Shown piece by piece: positions 43,902-52,493 of a stretch of DNA of 64,000 nucleotides; position 1 is the stretch's first letter; each line of letters starts with the position of its first letter. Below the pieces are notes generated by a model that was not told where the DNA came from, did not search any database, and saw nothing but the letters and a program-made list of their open reading frames with translations. Location: positions 186,001 to 250,000 of the forward strand of contig DAOSDY010000003.1 in NCBI GenBank assembly GCA_035362835.1. Direction: 5' to 3'. The DNA is from Melioribacteraceae bacterium (lineage in GTDB: Bacteria; Bacteroidota; Ignavibacteria; Ignavibacteriales; Melioribacteraceae). A program made the position numbers and the translations under genes.

Positions 43902-45785
43902 TTAATTCATCGGTAATCTGATTGAAAAAGTAGTCCCTTTACCCGTTTCACTTTCTACATCAATAGAACCGTTGTGGTTATCGATTATTCCCCATACAAT
44001 TGCAAGTCCAAGTCCGGTTCCTTTCTGACCTTTTGTAGAGAAGAAAGGTTCGAATAGTTTTGGAATGTTTTCTTGGGGTATACCGCAACCTGAATCCTTA
44101 ATCATTATTTCAACAAACTTCCTGTCGCCGCCCCTGTCTATGAATTCCCATTTCTGCCAGTTGTCATTAAATAATGCGCAACCGAGGAGATGACCCTGGT
44201 TTGGTAATATGATTTTGTAAACCGGTCCTCCGCATTCGGGGCATTTTTCATTTTTTTCGATCATGGAAATGTCGCAGGTAGGACATGTTAAATTGATCGC
44301 TTGATTTTTTGAAAGCGCAATACCGAAGAAATGTCTGTCGCTTCCATAAGTCGGATCGAGATTTATGAATCCTTCATTACCATTCGATTTGATCTTAAGA
44401 TGGATTGACGGTGAACCTCCAATCTTAAATTCCTTGAAAATGAGGTTGTGATTCTTTGAACAAACTGCCGACTTAATTTGAGTATTACCTTTTGGAGAAA
44501 GGCTTGTAATTTTGGTCATAATTTTTACAACTCCGCCCTTTTCTCCAATTGCATCGATCGCATTTAGCAACAGATTAAGACAGACCTGCTGGATCTGATT
44601 TGCATCTGCAGTAATCTTAGGAAGATTTTCATCAAACTCGGTTTCAAGATTAATTTTGCTATATTTCAACTGATTATGTGCTACAGCTACTGCTCTTTTA
44701 ATCACTTCGTTTATATCTGCCGGACTTTTCTTTGGCGCTGATTGTCTAGCGAAATCGAGTAAACCTTTTACAATCTCCCGACTTCTCATAGTTTCTCTTA
44801 CAATTACATTTAAATCCTCCTGCATCTGAGGATTGTCTTTGGTCCGTTTCATTAAAAAGCTGCTGTAGGTAAGCACACCTGTAAGGGGATTATTAATTTC
44901 ATGAGCTACTCCGGCTGCAAGTCGGCCTAACGAAGCCATTTTATCCGACTGAACGAGTTGAAGCCTAGTTTCATCCAGCCGTTTTATCATATTGTTGAAA
45001 GACTTACCAAGATAACCTAACTCGTCATTACCTAGATCTTTAATTGAATAATTAAGATTTCCTAAGGCAACCTCATTTGTTGCTTTAACAAGCTCCTTTG
45101 CAGGATCATCCACCCATCTTTTCACAAAGAAACCAATTATAAAACCGATTACAGTAATTGATACAATAGCAAAAAGTAACACGCGCAGCTGGTTTTGAAT
45201 TAATTGTTCATCAATTGGTCCGAGGGAGATACTTACATCAAGAACTCCGAGCACAGTAGCTTCCTTTGGGTGTGCATGGCAATCGGCTGCCCAGCAGGAT
45301 TTCTCATTATAAATCGGATTTACAATTCCCATGATTCGAGTAGAGTCGGGATGTAATCTAAAAATTCTTGTCCGGTCTTTCATGGGAAGTTTTTCGAGTG
45401 GTTTATTCTCGGCATGACATGCATAGCAGCTTTCTGCTTTTTTATCGAGCATACTTCCAATTTCATCCTGCCGGGTCGAATAAATTATTGTTCCTTCCTT
45501 ATTAAGTATTCTCACATCATGAATTGCAGGATCTTTTCCGATCGTGCTGATCGTTTCCTGTATGTGTTCTCTTTGGTTTAACAGCATGCTGTAGCGCATG
45601 CTGTTTTTAACCGTTTCACTTAACTGATTGGAATGTCTTTCCACTTCCGCCAGCAACACATCATTCTGGGATTTTATATTAAAATAAGAATAGACTCCGA
45701 TAGTTATTATGGCAGTAAAGCTCACAACAAATATCAGCTTCAAACCAATTCTCTTATAAATCCCTATTTCAGAAAGTCCTTTCAT
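43902..45785 (-). CDS. Sensor histidine kinase with c-haem motifs and a zinc ribbon in the ATPase domain
   Basis: The 627-residue protein has two membrane helices (about 17-35 and 200-222) that bracket a periplasmic domain with CYACH (120-124) and CWAADCH (164-170, CX4CH), so it should carry one or two c haems. HAMP follows (about 222-275), then HisKA with His295 in AGVAHEINNP, and HATPase with N-box NAIDAIG (408) and the DSGCGIP and GTGLGLA boxes (564, 589). Between N-box and G1-box lies an insert of about 130 residues with two CPxC knuckles (CPTC 501, CPEC 515), a zinc-ribbon pattern. It is one base from the 13-haem gene and probably reports the redox state of the complex to the receiver-GcvH proteins. 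Confidence 0.92.
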   Translation of the reverse strand: MKGLSEIGIYKRIGLKLIFVVSFTAIITIGVYSYFNIKSQNDVLLAEVERHSNQLSETVKNSMRYSMLLNQREHIQETISTIGKDPAIHDVRILNKEGTIIYSTRQDEIGSMLDKKAESCYACHAENKPLEKLPMKDRTRIFRLHPDSTRIMGIVNPIYNEKSCWAADCHAHPKEATVLGVLDVSISLGPIDEQLIQNQLRVLLFAIVSITVIGFIIGFFVKRWVDDPAKELVKATNEVALGNLNYSIKDLGNDELGYLGKSFNNMIKRLDETRLQLVQSDKMASLGRLAAGVAHEINNPLTGVLTYSSFLMKRTKDNPQMQEDLNVIVRETMRSREIVKGLLDFARQSAPKKSPADINEVIKRAVAVAHNQLKYSKINLETEFDENLPKITADANQIQQVCLNLLLNAIDAIGEKGGVVKIMTKITSLSPKGNTQIKSAVCSKNHNLIFKEFKIGGSPSIHLKIKSNGNEGFINLDPTYGSDRHFFGIALSKNQAINLTCPTCDISMIEKNEKCPECGGPVYKIILPNQGHLLGCALFNDNWQKWEFIDRGGDRKFVEIMIKDSGCGIPQENIPKLFEPFFSTKGQKGTGLGLAIVWGIIDNHNGSIDVESETGKGTTFSIRLPMN

Positions 45786-45786
45786 T

Positions 45787-46908
45787 TTATTTTTTCACCA
45801 GTTTCCCGGGCTTATCCTTTGGATACGAAAGATCTTCATGGCAGTCGCTGCAGGAAGGTGCAGAATATGTTTTTTCTTTATGACAGCTTTCACAGTCGAA
45901 CTCAGAATGAGTATCATCAAGAGCGAGACCTGTTATCTTATGGTCGAAGTTTTCACTGGACCAGCTGCCGTGACATGTTACGCATTCTTTATTCAATCCT
46001 GTAAAATTAGATGGTGTTGTATGGCACCTAACACAGGATAATTTTGAATGGAATTTCGATAGATCAAAACCGGTTGAGACCTTATGGCTAAAGCCTGACA
46101 CTTCCGAATTTGAATGACATGTAGTGCAGTTTGTTTTCGTTTCATGACAGCTTGAACATTTTTTATGCTGTTCGGCAAAAGTTCTTTTTACACTTTCAGG
46201 TTTTTTGATCTGCGAGTGACACTTTGAACAGCTTTCATTTGAATGACAGTCTGCGCAATCGATTCCGAATAAATCGGTATGATCTTTATGATAGAAGGTA
46301 ACGAACTTTCCTTTATCTGTTTTAGTGTCGAATCTGATCTTATCTGGAGCCTTAATTTCGGGATGGATCCGTTTTGATTTATCGTTCTGTGTCTTAACCG
46401 GCGCTGCTTTCGATTTATCTTTTAGATCATGACATTCAACACAGTCTGTTTTTCCGCTCCAGGATCTGTGGCAGTTCATACACTGCTGGTGATATGCACC
46501 CTTTAAATCCGGTTTGCTTATATCTGTTCTCTTTCTCGAAGTTTCGTGACAATCTGAACAGCCAATGACATTTCCGGGAGGATTATAATGATGACAGGTT
46601 TTGCAACCGCCGGTCATGTCGGACATCTCAGCATGAGCAAGGTGAGTAAATTTCACCGGCGCATAAATATCTGTATCGCGTAACTTATCAATCACTATTA
46701 TTCTAGGCCCTTCCTCGGCTTTTTGATCTATTCTTACCAAACTCTCGCGCGGACACGGCTTGATACATGGATTCTCTTTTGTCGGTATTTCGCATGAATG
46801 ACAATTAGAGCAAGTAAGATTTTGATTTGCATGCGTCGGGCTCAATTTTGATTGAGCATTAAGAACAAAAGGAAGTGACAAGGTGAAAAGTATTAGTAGC
46901 TTTTTCAT
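45787..46908 (-). CDS. 13-haem periplasmic cytochrome c, HmcA-like subunit
   Basis: The 373-residue protein has a signal peptide (MKKLLILFTLSLPFVLNAQ) and thirteen CxxCH motifs (CSNCH near 33 to CSDCH near 353). A cysteine cluster without His (CEIPTKENPCIKPCP, residues 39-53) follows the first haem and may bind another metal or form disulfides. Single His residues for distal ligation are frequent, as in cytochrome c3/Hmc proteins. It overlaps the NrfD-like gene by four bases (ATGA) and is one base before the kinase. In Hmc/Qrc-like complexes this subunit receives electrons from or gives them to the membrane partner. Confidence 0.9.
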   Translation of the reverse strand: MKKLLILFTLSLPFVLNAQSKLSPTHANQNLTCSNCHSCEIPTKENPCIKPCPRESLVRIDQKAEEGPRIIVIDKLRDTDIYAPVKFTHLAHAEMSDMTGGCKTCHHYNPPGNVIGCSDCHETSRKRTDISKPDLKGAYHQQCMNCHRSWSGKTDCVECHDLKDKSKAAPVKTQNDKSKRIHPEIKAPDKIRFDTKTDKGKFVTFYHKDHTDLFGIDCADCHSNESCSKCHSQIKKPESVKRTFAEQHKKCSSCHETKTNCTTCHSNSEVSGFSHKVSTGFDLSKFHSKLSCVRCHTTPSNFTGLNKECVTCHGSWSSENFDHKITGLALDDTHSEFDCESCHKEKTYSAPSCSDCHEDLSYPKDKPGKLVKK

Positions 46909-48146
46909 GACTGCACACTCCTTATCGAGAATTTCGCTTTTGTACCTGATGGCTGTGGAACACTTATAATCGGGAAGATCATTACAAAAGCCCTGAATAA
47001 AAGAATCTCTAAAGCAATAAATCCTGCTGTTACAGCAATTTCACCTATTGAAGGTATGTAACTCTCGAATACATAAGGTGGATTGTAAGCCACAATAAAA
47101 TTATTTAACCTGTTCAGGAATACTCCGAAAATTACCAGGAATGCCGCTATTGAAAGTCCTAACGGCGACTTCTGAATTTGCGGCGATAAGAAAAGTCTTA
47201 ATGGTACAATTACACCGATAACGATTTCGATTATGAACATCACACTTGCGGTGTTGAACTCTGTAAGGTATACGAATGTCTGTCGGATTACCATATCGCC
47301 AATCTTAAACGAAAGATAGATTCCGAGCAGGGGAGCAACCATACTTCCAAGATTCGACATGATGTGGGTTTCAGGTTTTAAATTAAATGACTTGGAGGTT
47401 AAATAAGATTCGAAGATTACCATTGGAAATCCGACTGACATTGCCGATAATAAGAATAACAGGGGCAAAATCGGAGTCTGCCATAACGGATGCATCTTCT
47501 CTCCGGCAATAATCATCAATGTACCCAGTGAGGATTGATGGAGACATGAAAGTACAACTCCGGCAATAATGAAAATGAACATCGTTTTATCCAGACCTCT
47601 GTCCAGCGCTCTTAACAGTCGATCAAGAGGATTATTTAATTTTTGTAGGAAACCAGGGAGATTAACTCTTCCGATAAAACGTTCGGTTACAATTGGCAGA
47701 AACTCAATATATAAAACAGTAAGATAGATCATAACGCACATACCAACTTCGAAGAGAGCCGAATTTCCGTTCCACATAATCAGCGGATGCCAGATATAGT
47801 AGTATCTTCCAAGATCTATACCAACACCTGCAGCTACGAAAGTGTAGCCGAGCATGGCAGTTAATAATGCAGGTCGTGTTATGAGGTGGTATTCTTCTTT
47901 ATGCATAATATGGCCAAGTGCGGCAGTCGTAAAACCACCGGCTGCAAGAGCTACTCCGGCGGCTACGTCTATTCCGATCCAGATACCCCACGGGAATTCA
48001 TTCGATAAATTGGTCACTGCCCCAATTCCGAATATTAATCTTGCCAGAACAAATAAAAGTCCTATCGCCGCAATGGCGGCAATGACTATTACTGTTGGTG
48101 TAAAATATCTTCTCGGTAGAGGGACTGCTTTCATATGCTCACTCAT
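46905..48146 (-). CDS. NrfD/PsrC-like quinone-interacting membrane subunit
   Basis: The 413-residue protein has about ten membrane helices in the NrfD/polysulfide reductase membrane-subunit pattern. The opening TPTVIVIAAIAAIGLLFVLARLIFGIGAVTNLS and the NEFPWGIWIGIDVAAGVALAAGG signature are those of the DsrP/HmcC-like branch. Such subunits exchange electrons or protons with the menaquinone pool, without haem or metal of their own. A strong AAGGAGG precedes the ATG, which overlaps the ferredoxin gene by eight bases; its end overlaps the 13-haem gene. It forms the membrane part of the Hmc-like complex. Confidence 0.92.
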   Translation of the reverse strand: MSEHMKAVPLPRRYFTPTVIVIAAIAAIGLLFVLARLIFGIGAVTNLSNEFPWGIWIGIDVAAGVALAAGGFTTAALGHIMHKEEYHLITRPALLTAMLGYTFVAAGVGIDLGRYYYIWHPLIMWNGNSALFEVGMCVMIYLTVLYIEFLPIVTERFIGRVNLPGFLQKLNNPLDRLLRALDRGLDKTMFIFIIAGVVLSCLHQSSLGTLMIIAGEKMHPLWQTPILPLLFLLSAMSVGFPMVIFESYLTSKSFNLKPETHIMSNLGSMVAPLLGIYLSFKIGDMVIRQTFVYLTEFNTASVMFIIEIVIGVIVPLRLFLSPQIQKSPLGLSIAAFLVIFGVFLNRLNNFIVAYNPPYVFESYIPSIGEIAVTAGFIALEILLFRAFVMIFPIISVPQPSGTKAKFSIRSVQS

Positions 48147-49056
48147 GATGTCCCTCCTTCTCTTTATTCGATTCAGCTTTTTTCTTATTTATCCACATCA
48201 CACCTCCGAGTAGAGCGTATAGAGCGATTGGAGGTACAAAGTATGCGAAGATTCCATGCTGAATGGCTTCGCTGACGCCGGGGGCGGGATTTGTACCGAG
48301 TTTTGGAAACTGGAGTTCGGCGAAATCCCTGCTTGCCAAATAAAGCCATGCAGTACCTCCAACTTCATATTCACCGTAAATATGTTTATGATATCGTTCG
48401 GGGTAAAGACTTATTCTCTGATCTGCTAATTCAATAAGCGATTTTCTGGTTCCGTAAGTCAGAACTTCCATAGGACAGATTTCAACACAGGCAGGGAGTT
48501 TACCGACTTTAGTTCTTTCGAAACAGAAATCGCATTTACGAATTTCTGGATGCCATGCTTTTTCAAATTCAAATGCAGGAATCTGAAATGGACATGCTAC
48601 CATGCAGTACCGGCAGCCGATACATTTATCAGTATCCCAGATTACCGAACCGTTTTCTTCTTTAGTAAATGCGCCGACAATACATGCGGAAACGCATGCC
48701 GGTTTGTCGCAATGCATACACTGAACTTTAACATTAACCGGAAAATCCTCGGTTCCTAAAGGAGGATATTCGTTAACAATTGTTAGTGATATATCATCGG
48801 GTCTGCGCATTTTTGCAAATACTGATCTGTCGTCATAGCTTTCAAGCGGAGCGGTTGGAAGGTCATGTGCAGTCTTACAAGCCCATTCGCATTTTCTGCA
48901 TCCAATACATACTGTCGTATCGACAAGGACACCCATCCTGTCTTCAGCAAGGATATTTTTGGGTCCGGCTTTAACAGACTTTGTAGAAAGTCCCGTTACT
49001 CCGGCTCCAACCAGCGCAGTAGTTTTCAGAAATTTTCTGCGGGATTCATTCATCAT
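48139..49056 (-). CDS. Tat-exported ferredoxin-type iron-sulfur subunit, HmcB/DsrO-like
   Basis: The 305-residue protein has a twin-arginine signal (SRRKFLKTTALVGAG) and sixteen cysteines in four groups for four [4Fe-4S] clusters: CIGCRKCEWAC (near 51), CMHCDKPACVSAC (near 112), CIGCRYCMVAC (near 143) and CDFC...CVEIC (near 178). A C-terminal membrane helix (about 268-288) and a basic/acidic tail follow, as in DsrO/HmcB-type subunits. It faces the periplasm and links the NrfD subunit with the 13-haem protein. GGAGGAATAA precedes the ATG. It is the first gene of the six-gene operon. Confidence 0.92.
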   Translation of the reverse strand: MMNESRRKFLKTTALVGAGVTGLSTKSVKAGPKNILAEDRMGVLVDTTVCIGCRKCEWACKTAHDLPTAPLESYDDRSVFAKMRRPDDISLTIVNEYPPLGTEDFPVNVKVQCMHCDKPACVSACIVGAFTKEENGSVIWDTDKCIGCRYCMVACPFQIPAFEFEKAWHPEIRKCDFCFERTKVGKLPACVEICPMEVLTYGTRKSLIELADQRISLYPERYHKHIYGEYEVGGTAWLYLASRDFAELQFPKLGTNPAPGVSEAIQHGIFAYFVPPIALYALLGGVMWINKKKAESNKEKEGHHE

Positions 49057-49130
49057 TTATTCCTCCATGGATTAATTGAACCTTACCGGTACAATTTGAT
49101 TAAATTAATTGGAGTTTATTATCCATTTCT

Positions 49131-49159
49131 AACTTACAATTTTAAGAGAAGTTTGTCAA
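49131..49159 (-). promoter_or_regulatory. Weak candidate promoter of the Hmc-like operon
   Basis: On the minus strand TTGACA (49154-49159) lies 17 bases before TAAGTT (49131-49136), about 75 bases from the first ATG. Only the -35 box is a good match. The region is shared with the divergent aromatic-synthesis gene. Confidence 0.25.
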
Positions 49160-49245
49160 TTTAAGCATTACCAAAATTTCATTTTCCCTCATTTTTGAAA
49201 ATATTTTTTTATCTTCATTCCCCAAATTTCAAAACTGAACAGACT

Positions 49246-51294
49246 ATGAAAAAAAGTAAATCGACAGATATTGAAAAACTCAGGATGCTGATTAATCGGG
49301 TTGACGAAGACCTTCTGACACTCCTCTCTGAACGCAGAAGACTTAGCAGGGAAGTGTTTTTAGCAAAGGAATCAACAAAAAGTCCCATACGCGACCAAAT
49401 GAGAGAAGAAGAACTTCTGAAACGACTTATCAGAATTGGAAAGAAAGAGGGACTTGATTCGACTTACATATCGAGGATTTTTTATGAGATCATTGAAGAT
49501 TCTGTTCGCCTCCAGCAGAAATTTGTTCAGGGTTTAGTAGTAGGAAAAAGCAAATCTGATAACCTCAAAATTGCAATTCAAGGAATACAGGGTTCATACA
49601 GTTTTCTCGCAGCAAATAAATACTTCAGACATACCAAACAGAAACTGGATTTTGAATTCAAGAAAAGATTTGATGAAGTAATTGAATCCGTTGAAAAAGG
49701 AGATGCTGATCTTGCGGTCCTTCCGATCGAAAATACTACTTCGGGCGGCATTAACGAAGTGTACGATCTTCTTTTAAATACTACTCTTTCAATCATCGGT
49801 GAAGAGAAATTTGAAGTGAAACATTGTCTTGTGGGAACGGGTGATTCAGATCTTCAAAAAATCAGAAAAATATATGCCCACCATCAGGCTGCTTCGCAAT
49901 GCAGCCGTTTTATCGAGAGTGTAAAAAACGCTTCCGTAGAGTATTTTTTTGATACCGCAATGTCGGTACGGAAAGTGAAAGAGGAGAAGAATAAATATTA
50001 CACTGCAATAGCAAGCGAAGAAGCTGCTAAACTGTTCGGTTTGAAAATTTTGAAAAAGAATATTGCTAATCAGAAAGAAAATTATACGCGCTTCCTGGTT
50101 GTTTCCTCAAAATCTGAAATAGTTGATAAAAGAATTCCTTGTAAAACTTCTCTTATAATGGCCACTTCTCATTTACCGGGATCTCTTGCAGAAGCTCTTA
50201 ATGTATTCAGGAAGTATAATGTTAATCTGACAAAACTTGAATCGAGACCGATAATTGGAAACGCATGGGAAGAGATGTTCTACCTCGATTTTGAAGGTAA
50301 TGTTCAGGATGAATTAATTCAGAAAGTAATTGATGAACTTGGGCAGCATACTAGATTTCTTAAAATTCTCGGAAGCTATCCCTCCCAGGATTTAGTAAGG
50401 ACAAAGATTGATCAGCATAAACTTAACGGGACGGAAATACAACAGTCAAAAAATATAATTCAACAAATTAAAGAACCATCAGTTATTAGTAGTAAAAAAT
50501 CGAGAAGTTATAAACTTGCAAGCAGGGAATACAAACAGGAAGACACAATTATCAAAATTAAGGATATCCTGATAGGAGGAAATAATTTTGTGGTTATTGC
50601 GGGTCCTTGTTCAGTTGAATCGAAAGAAATGATTATGGAATGTGCGCAGGAAGCAAGAGAAAACGGTGCTCATATTCTGCGCGGCGGATGTTTTAAACCA
50701 AGAACCTCTCCTTATAGTTTTCAAGGACTCGGAATGGACGCGCTGGAAGATTTAACATCTGCGGGCAAATATTATGATTTGCCGGTTATAACCGAAGTGT
50801 TGGATACGCCATATGTATCGATGGTCGCAAAAACTTCGGATATTATTCAGATTGGTGCCAGAAACATGCAGAATTTTGCGCTTCTTAAAGAAGTCGGAAA
50901 AACCCAGAGACCTGTATTGTTAAAAAGGGGAATAATGGCATCAATCGATGAGTTGCTTAATGCGGCCGAATATATCCTTTCGCAGGGAAACCGGCAGGTG
51001 ATTCTGTGTGAGCGAGGAATACGCACATTCGAAACGGCCACCCGAAATACTCTCGATATTAGTGCGATACCTGTGCTGAAAGAACTGACTCATCTGCCGA
51101 TTATTGTAGATCCTTCACATGCAGTAGGGCAACGAGATAAAGTCGCACCCTTAGCCAAAGCGGCAAAAATTGTCGGGGCACACGGAATTATGATTGAAAT
51201 CCATCCCGATCCCGAAAAGGCATTGAGCGACGGCGATCAATCCCTTTATTTTAATCAGTTTGAAGAATTGATGAAAGAGCTTGCGGATTTGTAA
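49246..51294 (+). CDS. Trifunctional chorismate mutase / prephenate dehydratase / DAHP synthase
   Basis: The 682-residue protein joins three enzymes. Residues about 7-92 are an AroQ chorismate mutase (IEKLRMLINRVDEDLLTLLSERRRL). About 107-285 are a prephenate dehydratase (IAIQGIQGSYSFLAA, LPIENTTSGGINEVYDLL, NYTRFLVV), followed by an ACT domain (about 305-385; HLPGSLAEALNVF, LESRPI), the phenylalanine sensor. About 430-682 are a type I-beta DAHP synthase (VVIAGPCSVESKEMI, GGCFKPRTSPYSFQG, DPSHAVGQRD). It thus combines the first step of the shikimate route with the two steps to phenylpyruvate. The ATG is chosen by homology; a TTG 17 codons upstream lacks a domain. Confidence 0.93.
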   Translation: MKKSKSTDIEKLRMLINRVDEDLLTLLSERRRLSREVFLAKESTKSPIRDQMREEELLKRLIRIGKKEGLDSTYISRIFYEIIEDSVRLQQKFVQGLVVGKSKSDNLKIAIQGIQGSYSFLAANKYFRHTKQKLDFEFKKRFDEVIESVEKGDADLAVLPIENTTSGGINEVYDLLLNTTLSIIGEEKFEVKHCLVGTGDSDLQKIRKIYAHHQAASQCSRFIESVKNASVEYFFDTAMSVRKVKEEKNKYYTAIASEEAAKLFGLKILKKNIANQKENYTRFLVVSSKSEIVDKRIPCKTSLIMATSHLPGSLAEALNVFRKYNVNLTKLESRPIIGNAWEEMFYLDFEGNVQDELIQKVIDELGQHTRFLKILGSYPSQDLVRTKIDQHKLNGTEIQQSKNIIQQIKEPSVISSKKSRSYKLASREYKQEDTIIKIKDILIGGNNFVVIAGPCSVESKEMIMECAQEARENGAHILRGGCFKPRTSPYSFQGLGMDALEDLTSAGKYYDLPVITEVLDTPYVSMVAKTSDIIQIGARNMQNFALLKEVGKTQRPVLLKRGIMASIDELLNAAEYILSQGNRQVILCERGIRTFETATRNTLDISAIPVLKELTHLPIIVDPSHAVGQRDKVAPLAKAAKIVGAHGIMIEIHPDPEKALSDGDQSLYFNQFEELMKELADL

Positions 51295-51309
51295 TCTTTA
51301 TATGTTGAA

Positions 51310-51861
51310 TTATAGAATGGCTTTTTGAAATTGCAGGTAGATTAAGTAATAACTTGCATTTGTTTTTATGAATGTTATTCCATATTCCAATCCTAATCCT
51401 AATTTTATTCCATCGGAATCATAGTCTGAAAAATCAATTCCCGCTAGTACATTGAATGATGCACCTGCTTCCCATTCGTTAATGTCGCCGAATGTCCGGT
51501 CATTCAAATAGATTAATCCCGCCCCCTGTTCTAAATAAATCTTCTGATTCAGATTTACTCTCAGCATACCCCTCAAATAATAAGATTTGATAAAAGGATA
51601 ATACCGCTGCTGACGGTTTTCAGGCAGGAAGTATTCGATCTTCTGAGCATACGTAAAACCGGTTCTGAAAGTTAATTCATCTGAAAACCAGGGGACCAGA
51701 TCCAGGTAAACTGAAACGCCCAGGCTTGCGACAGAAGGTGAATTACCTTGAATTTCACCAAGCCCTGCAGTAAATCCCCCGCTTACTTTTTTGATCTGTG
51801 CACCTGTATTGAGGTACAAGAAAAAAAATATTAACAGAAACGCCAGCCGGTTTAACTTCAT
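51310..51861 (-). CDS. Small outer-membrane beta-barrel-like protein
   Basis: The 183-residue product has a signal peptide (MKLNRLAFLLIFFFLYLNTGAQ) and then alternating strands with glycine and aromatic girdles (VSGGFTAGLGEIQG, GIKLGLGLEYGITFIKT). The last residues, YLIYLQFQKAIL, form a terminal strand. It resembles Bacteroidota PorT-like/OMP beta-barrel proteins of about 180 residues. No enzyme motif is seen. It converges with the aromatic gene with a 15-base gap. Function unknown. Confidence 0.6.
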   Translation of the reverse strand: MKLNRLAFLLIFFFLYLNTGAQIKKVSGGFTAGLGEIQGNSPSVASLGVSVYLDLVPWFSDELTFRTGFTYAQKIEYFLPENRQQRYYPFIKSYYLRGMLRVNLNQKIYLEQGAGLIYLNDRTFGDINEWEAGASFNVLAGIDFSDYDSDGIKLGLGLEYGITFIKTNASYYLIYLQFQKAIL

Positions 51862-51952
51862 TTAATTATTATCAATTTTTGATTTTAAAAAAGTACCCTG
51901 AACAAATAAAATAAAAAAAGATTAAGATGAAACAGCAAAAAAGGTACAGTCT

Positions 51953-52138
51953 TTATTCGTCGGGTGACTGCATCGTATTCCAGAGTATCAGATAAACAAA
52001 TAAACCCGGAATCATAAATGTAATCAGTGTTAAAAATGCCCATACAATTCTAATAATCCAGGGATTAATTCCCAGGTGCTCTGCAATTCCCCCGCATACA
52101 CCGCCGAGATACCGGTCGCTTGCTCGTTTAAGATTCAT
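51953..52138 (-). CDS. PspC-domain membrane protein
   Basis: The 61-residue protein is a single PspC domain: the basic/Gly turn LKRASDRYLGGVCGGIAEHLG, the WIIRIVWAFL helix, and a second hydrophobic stretch (IPGLFVYLILW). It corresponds to the minimal PspC/YvlC proteins that sit in the inner membrane and take part in envelope stress responses in other bacteria. It is small but complete, with a matching length and ATG start. It lies between an outer-membrane protein and a cupin gene. Confidence 0.88.
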   Translation of the reverse strand: MNLKRASDRYLGGVCGGIAEHLGINPWIIRIVWAFLTLITFMIPGLFVYLILWNTMQSPDE

Positions 52139-52163
52139 TACTATATATGATTATATCCCTGAT

Positions 52164-52493
52164 TCAATAGTGAATTGTAAACCATACAGTATCTACAGCG
52201 GGATCGGTTTTTTCAACGCGATGCTTTTTCCGGGCGGGTATCGCGAGATAATCTCCCGGCTTTAGATAAATAGTTTTTTCTTTTTCGAATTTTATTTCAG
52301 CACTGCCGGATATTAAAAGTACAAATTCATTTGAAGGTTGATCATACCAGTAATTTTGCGGTGAAGAATGTCCTCGCGATATTATCCTTTCAATCCTGAA
52401 CGAATTATTCTCCATTAACACCTCGAGAAATTCCTGATCAATTCTATCTGGAATTCCCTCGTAAATATTCCTTACAGAAATCTCCATCTCCAT
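52164..52493 (-). CDS. Cupin-domain protein
   Basis: The 109-residue protein has one cupin barrel. The second motif, ISGSAEIKFEKEKTIYLKPGDYLAIPARKKHRVEK (about 65-98), shows the PGDxxxIPxxxxH pattern, with a His that may bind a metal. The first motif is reduced (RGHSSPQNYWYDQPSNEFVLL). The start overlaps the stop of the TPP-enzyme gene by one base (TAATG), so translation is coupled and a shared pathway is likely. The ligand is unknown. Confidence 0.82.
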   Translation of the reverse strand: MEMEISVRNIYEGIPDRIDQEFLEVLMENNSFRIERIISRGHSSPQNYWYDQPSNEFVLLISGSAEIKFEKEKTIYLKPGDYLAIPARKKHRVEKTDPAVDTVWFTIHY

